The notes below the pieces were generated by a model that was given only the letters and a program-made list of their open reading frames with translations, had not been told where the DNA came from and searched no databases. Positions 6,958 through 12,410 of a stretch of DNA of 39,145 bases are shown piece by piece (within the stretch, counting starts at the first letter, position 1; each line of letters begins with the position of its first letter). A program made the position numbers and the translations under genes. Source of the stretch: a virus. The DNA lies in IMG/VR virus record IMGVR_UViG_3300024520_004761, positions 1 to 39,145 of that record, one strand, 5' to 3'.

Positions 6958-9588
6958 ATGTCATCGCTATTACTAGAGGGTGGATTATACGGTCATCTCA
7001 ATCACCTATATGATAATCCAGATTTATCCTTTGGTGAAATAAAAAAAATATTTGATACCGCATCAAGCGGAGAACTCAAAGGAACAGAAAAGACCGATGG
7101 TCAAAACCTTTTTATTTCTTATTCCGTAAAAGATGGCAAAGCGAAAGCAGCCCGGAACAAAGGTAATATAAAAACAGGTGGAATGGACGCTATGCAACTT
7201 GCGAGTAAGTTTGCTGATCGGGGTGCGTTAGAAAAAGCCTTTGTTGATTCTTTTGATGCCTTTGAAAAGGTAATAAGCCAGTTATCCCCCGAAGAACAAA
7301 GAGAAATATTTGGAGAAGACGCCAATATTTTTTATAATGCTGAAATTATGGACCCGGCGAATCCAAATGTTATCAACTATGATACTCGATCTTTAGTTAT
7401 TCATCAGAAAGGTCATTCTGAATTTGATCGCGAAACTGGAAATATAAAAGATACTGATGTATCCAACAATGTGGCTGTTTTGCAAAATGCGTTAGAAGGA
7501 GTTCAGCAATCCGAAGCGGCTGAAGACTTTACGGTACAAATGAACGCCATCAAGAACCTACAGAGCCTTGAGAACGATGCAGCCTTAAAGAAAGCAGATC
7601 AGAGAATCAATAAAATAATCTCTAGTGTTGGCCTGTCAGACGGAAGCACTATTGGTGATTTTGTCAATGCACGATTGTCACCTATAATCGCTAATAAGTT
7701 TCCCATGCTCGATGATGCTCGTAAAGATATGTTGATACGAAGAATCGCTGGTGAAAAAGGAATTAAAGTTACTACTATTACCAAAGGACTTGATAAAGAA
7801 GCAAAAGCAGAAATAAATTCCTTTGTGAAAGGTGGAAAGAAAATCATGGGAGAAGTGATTGGTCCACTAGAGAAAACAATTCATGACTTCTCGGTAGAAA
7901 TGTTGAGAGGCTTAGAGAGTGCATTTATTTTGGATAATGATTCCGAAGTAAAGCGTTTGGCTGGTGAAGTTGGAATCGCAATAGATGCAATCAATGGTTC
8001 TAATCGTGATGATGTAATGGATGTGGTTCGTAAGCATTTGGAAAAGATTGGTAAAGCAGAAAACATTAGTACAGCAACCGAAGGATTTGTATTTGATTGG
8101 GATGGGGTGACTTATAAGTTTACAGGAAACTTTGCGCCAGCAAATCAAATATTAGGAATATTCAAATATGGTCGCGGTAAGATTCCCGCCCTACAAAAAG
8201 AAGTTATGCTAGAACAAGAATCTGGAAGGACGATAGGTATTCATCCTGGTGGTTTCAAACCACCACATGCTGGTCATTTTTTGGGAGCGAAACATTTATT
8301 GGACAGTGGAGCAGATGAAGTCATCGTAATAATATCTCCTAAGTCCCGTGAGGGATATTCCACAGATAAAACGAAGACAATAGAGGTAAACGCCGATCAA
8401 TCTTTAAAGTTGTGGCAACTTTATATAAAGGCTAATGGAATTGGTGATAGAATGTCAGTAATGATATCTGATAAAGGTACACCCGTGGCTTCAGTATATG
8501 ACTATCTAGAAACTCTCAACAATGAGGAGACAGTTTTTCTTGGCAAGGGTGAGAAAGACGAAAAAGACACACGCTTTGATCGTGCTCAAAGCTTCGCAGA
8601 CAAAAGAGACTTGGGATTATCTATAGAAATGATAAACACTCCTATGTTTGGTGGTGGAATATCTGGAACTGAAATGCGAGAGATTATCGCTAATAACGAT
8701 TTTAAATCTTTTGCTAAATATATACCCTTAAAGAATCTTAAAGATAAGAAAAAGGCTTGGAGCATTATGACTAAAAAAATTAAAGAACACTATATCGATA
8801 GGAATACTTTTATGAAAGAGACAATTCTAAGAGAAGCAATCCGCAAAATCATCGCCAAAGCAGATAAAAAAGTAAAGGTGGAAGAAGACGTTTTGCGAGG
8901 AGTTATTCAAAAACTTATTCTAGAAAACGAAGCAGACCGAGTGCCACACGCATCCACTGCTATTAATTTTCTGGAAGACTTATTGAAAAGTATCCTTCCT
9001 GGGGTTGAGCAAGATTATAAATCATTGACCACAAAACAAGAACAGCGGGATGCTTTTCGTTCTCAATTAGTTTCTTCTGTCAATACTGCTTTAGAAACCG
9101 CGAACATAAATAGTCAAGCCACTGAAATGAGTACCGATGGAACATCCAGTGAAGAATTTATTGAGATTGATGAAGAAATTGAAATTGATATAACAGATGA
9201 CGATAAATTTATTGATATTGACCCAGGTATCGAGAGCGATGATGAAGAAGAAGACAAGGAAAAACAAGATGAAGAAGCAAACGCAACCGGAGCAAAACTG
9301 GCCGCGCAATCGTTTGACTCCATAGAAAAACAAATCCTAGAATCATACAACACCCTAAGTGATGACGAGGATCAAAAAACTTTCCAAGATTATTTGATTA
9401 CGAATCTAAAACTTTATTTTGATAAGTGGGAAAAAGAACTTGGTGAAGTTATTGAACCGACAACTGATGAATATGAAGAAGAGAAAGTAGAATCTGATGA
9501 GGAAGAAATTGATGCAGAAGCTAGTGAAGAAGAAGATCTTGGAACTGAAGAAGAAGGTGATGAAGAAGAACTTGACTTCGATCTATAA
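6958..9588 (+). CDS. RNA/DNA-ligase-like domain fused to an HxGH nucleotidylyltransferase domain and an acidic tail, 876 aa
   Basis: Residues 1-410 have covalent-nucleotidyltransferase motifs: motif I EKTDGQNL with the AMP-accepting Lys45, the RNKGNIK segment, motif III-like FYNAEIMDP, motif IV EGFVF near residue 374, and motif V-like YKFTGNF. Residues ~425-610 form an NMNAT/cytidylyltransferase-type fold: HPGGFKPPHAGH (phosphate-binding HxGH, ~427-440) and ISGTEMREI (~567). Two LRxxI motifs follow (ILREAIRKIIAK, VLRGVIQKLILENE), and the last 230 residues are extremely acidic. Two adenylylating or nucleotidyl-transfer domains in one chain suggest nucleic-acid or cofactor end chemistry. The N-terminus SLLLEGG has a possible prohead-protease LxE site. 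Proteins with this layout occur, to my recollection, in T4-like marine phages without an assigned role. Confidence 0.7.
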   Translation: MSSLLLEGGLYGHLNHLYDNPDLSFGEIKKIFDTASSGELKGTEKTDGQNLFISYSVKDGKAKAARNKGNIKTGGMDAMQLASKFADRGALEKAFVDSFDAFEKVISQLSPEEQREIFGEDANIFYNAEIMDPANPNVINYDTRSLVIHQKGHSEFDRETGNIKDTDVSNNVAVLQNALEGVQQSEAAEDFTVQMNAIKNLQSLENDAALKKADQRINKIISSVGLSDGSTIGDFVNARLSPIIANKFPMLDDARKDMLIRRIAGEKGIKVTTITKGLDKEAKAEINSFVKGGKKIMGEVIGPLEKTIHDFSVEMLRGLESAFILDNDSEVKRLAGEVGIAIDAINGSNRDDVMDVVRKHLEKIGKAENISTATEGFVFDWDGVTYKFTGNFAPANQILGIFKYGRGKIPALQKEVMLEQESGRTIGIHPGGFKPPHAGHFLGAKHLLDSGADEVIVIISPKSREGYSTDKTKTIEVNADQSLKLWQLYIKANGIGDRMSVMISDKGTPVASVYDYLETLNNEETVFLGKGEKDEKDTRFDRAQSFADKRDLGLSIEMINTPMFGGGISGTEMREIIANNDFKSFAKYIPLKNLKDKKKAWSIMTKKIKEHYIDRNTFMKETILREAIRKIIAKADKKVKVEEDVLRGVIQKLILENEADRVPHASTAINFLEDLLKSILPGVEQDYKSLTTKQEQRDAFRSQLVSSVNTALETANINSQATEMSTDGTSSEEFIEIDEEIEIDITDDDKFIDIDPGIESDDEEEDKEKQDEEANATGAKLAAQSFDSIEKQILESYNTLSDDEDQKTFQDYLITNLKLYFDKWEKELGEVIEPTTDEYEEEKVESDEEEIDAEASEEEDLGTEEEGDEEELDFDL

Positions 9589-9607
9589 TAATAGTATCCT
9601 TAACTTC

Positions 9608-9886
9608 ATGAAGTTCGAAAAAATTGCTACTGAAATTGGTAAACTTGTTGACGAAAAAGATGCTGCTTATGGAAGCTCTTTCCTAAAGTCAGAAAAAATT
9701 TTAAAGATTCTATATCCAAATGGAATTGAGCCAGAACAATATAAAGATATGCTGGCTATTACTCGCATCATTGATAAGCTGTTTAGAATTGCAACTAAAA
9801 AAGATGCGTTTGGAGAAAATCCGTTTAAAGACATCGCGGGTTATGGTATACTGGGTGTAGCTAATGGCGAATCTGAAAAGAAATGA
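9608..9886 (+). CDS. DUF1599/Nmad1-like small protein, 92 aa
   Basis: Start set at ATG 9608, not at the upstream in-frame ATG, because the family begins near FEKIATEIGKLVDEKDAAYG. The segments ILKILYPNGI, TRIIDKLFRIAT and DAFGENPFKDIAGYGILG are the conserved core of DUF1599 proteins, also called nucleotide modification associated domain 1. The family is linked by gene neighbourhood to modified DNA bases in phages. The ribosome binding site is weak. It overlaps the next gene by 23 bases. The methyltransferase at the left edge is the only other DNA-modification gene in view. Confidence 0.72.
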   Translation: MKFEKIATEIGKLVDEKDAAYGSSFLKSEKILKILYPNGIEPEQYKDMLAITRIIDKLFRIATKKDAFGENPFKDIAGYGILGVANGESEKK

Positions 9887-10241
9887 TGGACGGAATAAAG
9901 ACTACTCTATTTCTAATAGATTAAGAAAACAAGGAAAGTCTAGTGAGGAGTTTGAGATTCTATTCAATGCTCTTTCCCTTGAAGAAGTTATTGGTCTAAA
10001 ATTGGAACTGACCGCCAAGTCTTCTTTTAATAAAAAATTATATGGATTACCACTTTGGTATTCTATCCCAAACATTGTAAAAGATGCGGTATTGAAGTAT
10101 GCTTTATCCGCAACACGTTCAAAGCGAGAAGCCGCGAGGTTTCTTGGTCTGAACGAATTATCTATGAAGAAAACTATAAATAGATATAAGATTGACGACT
10201 ATTTTGAACAAACACTTGACAAGGGGGTCAAAGACGTTTAG
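9864..10241 (+). CDS. Phage protein with C-terminal Fis-type helix-turn-helix, 125 aa
   Basis: Residues ~84-110 (ATRSKREAARFLGLNELSMKKTINRYKI) have the A-A-x-x-LG turn pattern of a Fis/NtrC-type DNA-binding helix-turn-helix. The N-terminal part, with NRLRKQGKSSEEFEILF and LSLEEVIGLKLELTAKS, is a signature I associate with a protein shared by many T4-like marine phages. It is probably a phage transcription regulator or DNA-binding protein. The gene overlaps the DUF1599-like gene, and a strong promoter lies across its 3' end. Confidence 0.65.
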   Translation: MANLKRNDGRNKDYSISNRLRKQGKSSEEFEILFNALSLEEVIGLKLELTAKSSFNKKLYGLPLWYSIPNIVKDAVLKYALSATRSKREAARFLGLNELSMKKTINRYKIDDYFEQTLDKGVKDV

Positions 10242-10244
10242 AAT
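10216..10244 (+). promoter_or_regulatory. Strong sigma70-type promoter before the tRNA region
   Basis: TTGACA (10216-10221), 17-base spacer, TAGAAT (10239-10244). The -10 is just after the stop codon of the HTH gene. It would transcribe the small ORF at 10257, tRNA-Gly and the glycosyltransferase, and is typical of host-polymerase early promoters. Confidence 0.75.
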
Positions 10245-10256
10245 AGAAATTAGTTT

Positions 10257-10343
10257 ATGGGCAATAAGATAAAGCAGTTTTCTGATGTGATATTCGAGTG
10301 CTTCAATGGCTCTGTTGAAGCTAACCAAACTAACTTATGTTAG
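10257..10343 (+). CDS. Very small ORF, 28 aa
   Basis: Directly downstream of a consensus promoter. Encodes MGNKIKQFSDVIFECFNGSV followed by EANQTNLC. No ribosome binding site is evident and no family is recognised. It may be a truncated gene remnant or a real small protein whose mRNA starts near 10251. Confidence 0.3.
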   Translation: MGNKIKQFSDVIFECFNGSVEANQTNLC

Positions 10344-10387
10344 TATTGAAACGAGCCTAGCTTTGTTTCTGTCAATAAGTACCAATC

Positions 10388-10407
10388 TTTTTTTTTTTTT
10401 TTTTTTT
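10388..10407 (+). repeat. Uninterrupted T20 homopolymer directly before tRNA-Gly
   Basis: Twenty consecutive T residues end at the base before the tRNA. Upstream, GAAAC (10349-10353) and GTTTC can form a weak stem, but it is about 18 bases from the T-run, so a classic intrinsic terminator is doubtful. The length makes both polymerase slippage and assembly error possible. Confidence 0.7.
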
Positions 10408-10480
10408 GCGAATGTAGCTCAACTGGCAGAGTGTCAGATTTCCAATCTGAAAGTTGCGGGTTCGAACCCCGCCATTCGCT
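10408..10480 (+). tRNA. tRNA-Gly (anticodon UCC)
   Basis: A full 73-base cloverleaf. The acceptor GCGAATG pairs fully with CATTCGC, the D stem is GCTC/GAGT, and the anticodon stem TCAGA/TCTGA holds loop TTTCCAA with anticodon TCC. A 5-base variable loop follows, then T stem GCGGG/CCCGC with loop TTCGAAC. The discriminator is T and no CCA is encoded, so the 3' end depends on CCA-adding enzyme. It reads GGA codons, which are frequent in these AT-rich genes. Confidence 0.95.
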
Positions 10481-10489
10481 TATATGAAT

Positions 10490-11092
10490 ATGAAGCGTCC
10501 TTTAATAAACATACTTACAAGGACACACCGTAAAGAGTATTTTATAAAGTGTGAAGAAAGTGTTTCCTCACAGAGTTATAAAAATTATCGTCATATTTTA
10601 TGTATAGATAATGAGTCATCACTAGGATATATAAATTCCACCGATTACATACAGGTAAAGAGAGAAAAAAAGAAAAATTTTAAACATTTTCCATATAATT
10701 TATATTTTAATGAGATGTATAAAGAAATAGAGAATGGATGGATAATGTTCTTAGATGACGATGATCACTTGCCTACAACTGGTTCCTTAGAAACGCTAGC
10801 GACAAACATAGAAAAAAACAATAACAAAGACACTCTATATATTTGGAAAGTAAAATTCCCTAACCGGGGGAAGGCTATTCCAACACATTCCTTTGGTAAT
10901 AAAATTGTCATGGGAGATATTGCCTCGTGCGGATTTTCTTTTCACTCATCTCACCTCAAAAAAGCTCACTGGGATAATAAGAAGTGTGGCGATTTTCGGG
11001 TGGTTAATCGCTTATACAATTTTATATCAAACACAGTATGGATTGACGATATTCTTGCCTCTCTACAAGATGAACCCCACGGTGGGAAATAA
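10490..11092 (+). CDS. Glycosyltransferase family 2-like protein (GT-A fold), 200 aa
   Basis: Opens KRPLINILTRTHRKEYFIKCEESV, the usual first strand and helix of a GT-A enzyme. The sugar-nucleotide and metal site is FLDDDDHLP (about residue 85). A late WIDDILASL segment may be the acceptor-side acidic motif. No membrane segment. ATG 10484 or 10490 follows the tRNA by only a few bases, with no ribosome binding site, so translation may begin on an mRNA made by tRNA 3' processing. It stands 5 kb before the main glycan block, beside the RNA genes. Confidence 0.7.
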   Translation: MKRPLINILTRTHRKEYFIKCEESVSSQSYKNYRHILCIDNESSLGYINSTDYIQVKREKKKNFKHFPYNLYFNEMYKEIENGWIMFLDDDDHLPTTGSLETLATNIEKNNNKDTLYIWKVKFPNRGKAIPTHSFGNKIVMGDIASCGFSFHSSHLKKAHWDNKKCGDFRVVNRLYNFISNTVWIDDILASLQDEPHGGK

Positions 11093-11220
11093 AAACTTTA
11101 GGACATTATATTATTATGATATACTTATTACTACGGGGGTGAACTGGGTTCGACACGGTGTCGAGATAGATTTGTGCAAGGGTGTATGAGCAAACACTAA
11201 AAGGCTTAAAACAAATAATT

Positions 11221-11256
11221 GCTAACGATAATGTTGCATTAACTTTGGCTGCGTAA
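11221..11256 (+). other. tmRNA tag-peptide reading frame (ANDNVALTLAA)
   Basis: Resume codon GCT at 11221, 13 bases after PK1, then AAC GAT AAT GTT GCA TTA ACT TTG GCT GCG and the stop TAA. The start AND and the end LAA match bacterial trans-translation tags (E. coli ANDENYALAA), whose LAA end is read by ClpXP. The extra Thr-Leu before AA is unusual. Confidence 0.88.
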
Positions 11257-11305
11257 GCATCAAAGCGGGGTTTTTACGGTTTTCCTTGTTACCCAATAAG
11301 CCGTG

Positions 11306-11335
11306 TTGACAACCATCCAATTTCGAGCGTATAAT
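11306..11335 (+). promoter_or_regulatory. Consensus sigma70 promoter inside the tmRNA gene
   Basis: TTGACA (11306-11311), 18-base spacer, TATAAT (11330-11335): both hexamers match consensus. An inverted repeat, ACCATCCA (11312-11319) and TGGATGGT (11343-11350) with an inner TTCG/CGAA, spans the spacer and -10. At the RNA level this is a hairpin of the tmRNA body; at the DNA level it could be an operator. It would drive the embedded gene at 11385. Confidence 0.8.
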
Positions 11336-11384
11336 ACGAATATGGATGGTAAGAAACACACACACACAAAGGAGGACATTTATT

Positions 11385-11594
11385 ATGTCAGAAAATAAAA
11401 ATAAAAATGGTTATGAAATTCGAGAAGGATTGCTTGGGATGGCGCAAGGTATTCTAGGTGATAAATGCAATCGCGACTTTGAGAATGAAATGATCAAACC
11501 CGATGGAGCGCGAAATGCTGTTCCTTCTTATACAACTGAAGAAATAATTGCTGAAGCTGAAAAGCTTTACGCATTTGTTCAGAAGAAAGATTAA
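11385..11594 (+). CDS. Small phage protein embedded in the tmRNA gene, 69 aa
   Basis: ATG 11385 has a near-perfect Shine-Dalgarno, AAAGGAGG (11368-11375), 9 bases upstream and a consensus promoter before it. An (AC)6 run sits in the leader. Residues include NGYEIREGLLGMAQGILGD near the start and TTEEIIAEAEKLYAFVQKKD at the end, with a charged middle (NRDFENEMIKPDGAR). This resembles, from memory, a small protein of unknown role common in T4-like marine phages. Its stop codon is 7 bases before the 3' strand of the tmRNA P2 helix, so the gene fits exactly between the tag region and the 3' half. Soluble, no motif of known function. Confidence 0.75.
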   Translation: MSENKNKNGYEIREGLLGMAQGILGDKCNRDFENEMIKPDGARNAVPSYTTEEIIAEAEKLYAFVQKKD

Positions 11595-11673
11595 GATATA
11601 ACCTTGTATATCGCAAATTTATTTAAGCATTGTGGACTGCGGTTCGATTCCGCACACCTCCAATTCCATTTAA

Positions 11674-11766
11674 ATGGCAGAAGATTTCTTTGAATGGGTC
11701 AAGAAAGAAAAAGGTGCTAAGGGATTTTCGTTGAATAGTGATAGAGCAATGAAGTATAATAAATGA
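11674..11766 (+). CDS. Small ORF, 30 aa, coupled to the next gene
   Basis: MAEDFFEWVKKEKGAKGFSL followed by NSDRAMKYNK. It begins 12 bases after the tmRNA 3' end and its TGA overlaps the ATG of the next gene (ATGA), the coupling seen throughout the window. No ribosome binding site is clear and the family is unknown. The overlap is the main reason to accept it. Confidence 0.4.
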   Translation: MAEDFFEWVKKEKGAKGFSLNSDRAMKYNK

Positions 11767-12065
11767 GCAAAGATACAAAAGGTAACTACCCAGCCCCAAG
11801 TGAGGATAGTTTGTTACGGGATCTAAAAAAAGAGATCATTAAACTCAAATCCCTCAATCGAAGAGCGGCAGAAGAGATTAGAGATCTTGACTATATGATT
11901 ATCAAAAGCATCGAGGATAATAAAGTAATAGAATATCCAGGAGAGGATGCAACATACTTCGCAGGATTCTCATCTATCAATCTTCTAAACCGACTGGACG
12001 GCAAAACCAGTGGCGGATACATTGAGAACTATGAAGACCTTCTTTCAGAAATGAAGGCGATTTAA
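11763..12065 (+). CDS. Hypothetical protein, 100 aa
   Basis: Unrecognised. Residues 15-50 form a charged helix (SLLRDLKKEIIKLKSLNRRAAEEIRDLDYMI) that may be a coiled coil; the rest is mixed. The first 16 residues (MSKDTKGNYPAPSEDS) recur, changed, in the short ORF at 12077, so the start of this gene was duplicated. Translationally coupled to the 30-residue ORF upstream. Confidence 0.5.
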   Translation: MSKDTKGNYPAPSEDSLLRDLKKEIIKLKSLNRRAAEEIRDLDYMIIKSIEDNKVIEYPGEDATYFAGFSSINLLNRLDGKTSGGYIENYEDLLSEMKAI

Positions 12066-12076
12066 GGAGAATGAGA

Positions 12077-12169
12077 ATGAATAAAGATACAAAAGGTAAT
12101 CACTTGGACCCAAGTAGGGGTAAATTTGTGATTCCCGCCACCTCCATTATTTTTTTTTCTTTTTCTTGA
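12077..12169 (+). pseudogene. Truncated duplicate of the start of gene 11763, running through a tRNA-like 3' end
   Basis: ATG 12077 has a good AAGGAG 7 bases upstream. The first 13 codons encode MNKDTKGNHLDPS, paralogous to MSKDTKGNYPAPS of the gene at 11763, and the DNA is clearly similar there. After that the frame runs through the tRNA-like 3' segment (12130-12146) and a T-rich run to a stop at 12169, giving a 30-residue product with an odd TSIIFFSFS tail. It looks like a recombination scar; expression as a peptide is possible. Confidence 0.45.
12130..12146 (+). repeat. tRNA-like 3' end fragment resembling the tmRNA 3' end
   Basis: GATTCCCGCCACCTCCA matches the last 17 bases of the tmRNA (11646-11662, GATTCCGCACACCTCCA) at 14 of 17 positions. 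It has the form of a T-stem 3' strand, acceptor strand CACCTCC and discriminator A. No matching 5' T stem (GCGGG) or acceptor strand lies upstream, so it is not a functional tRNA. A T-rich tract follows. Such 3'-end copies are typical scars of recombination at tRNA or tmRNA genes. Confidence 0.55.
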
Positions 12170-12200
12170 TCTTAGATCCTATTTATGGTAAGGTATTATT

Positions 12201-12410
12201 ATGAACATCGGAGATAAAGTCTTTTTACTATATACGCATCGCAACACAAAGGAAACTTTTTGTGAAGGGCCAGCAGAAATAACATGTTATCAAGTAGACC
12301 CACATAACGATGAGGGTGTGATAATCATAAAAGATTTAAATGGGAAATCTAGACCAATCGATCTAGAAGGTACATCCAGCCATGAAGTGGATATTCACGT
12401 AGTCTATTAA
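12201..12410 (+). CDS. Small hypothetical protein, 69 aa
   Basis: MNIGDKVFLLYTHRNTKET is followed by beta-type strands and a C-terminus HEVDIHVVY. The IGDKVFLLY start suggests a small SH3-like barrel. Start supported by TAAGG before ATG 12201. No family recognised. Its stop codon overlaps that of the reverse-strand protease gene, so the two genes are convergent with no room for a separate terminator. Confidence 0.5.
   Translation: MNIGDKVFLLYTHRNTKETFCEGPAEITCYQVDPHNDEGVIIIKDLNGKSRPIDLEGTSSHEVDIHVVY

Larger units (their letters stand above)
11135..11662 (+). ncRNA. ssrA: tmRNA (transfer-messenger RNA), gene interrupted by a protein-coding gene
   Basis: The acceptor GGGGGTG (11135-11141) pairs with CACCTCC (11655-11661); the third pair is G.U, the alanyl-tRNA synthetase identity element. 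AACTGGGTTCGACACGG matches the tmRNA D-loop region. T arm: TGCGG/CCGCA with loop TTCGATT, preceded by the conserved GGAC. The long P2 helix joins 11164-11174 to 11614-11624 (11 pairs) and 11177-11181 to 11602-11606. PK1: 11182-85/11194-97 and 11188-91/11204-07. The tag frame 11221-11256 reads ANDNVALTLAA then TAA. A second pseudoknot: 11268-71/11291-94 and 11276-82/11298-304. The unusual length of 528 bases is due to an inserted promoter and gene (11306-11594). No CCA is encoded. A weak TATACT -10 (11120-11125) fits a transcript start at 11135. Confidence 0.88.

Noticed and set aside
10893-11189. 98-codon + strand frame overlapping the glycosyltransferase and the tmRNA 5' end
   Set aside because: It lies in another frame of a clear glycosyltransferase gene and runs into a structured RNA; no start signal or protein-like features.
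11306-11350. Operator for a specific repressor
   Set aside because: The inverted repeat could be an operator, but it is equally explained as a tmRNA hairpin, and no regulator can be linked to it.
12100-12146. Possible complete tRNA ending CCACCTCCA
   Set aside because: No 5' T stem, anticodon arm or acceptor partner can be found upstream; only the last ~17 bases look tRNA-like.
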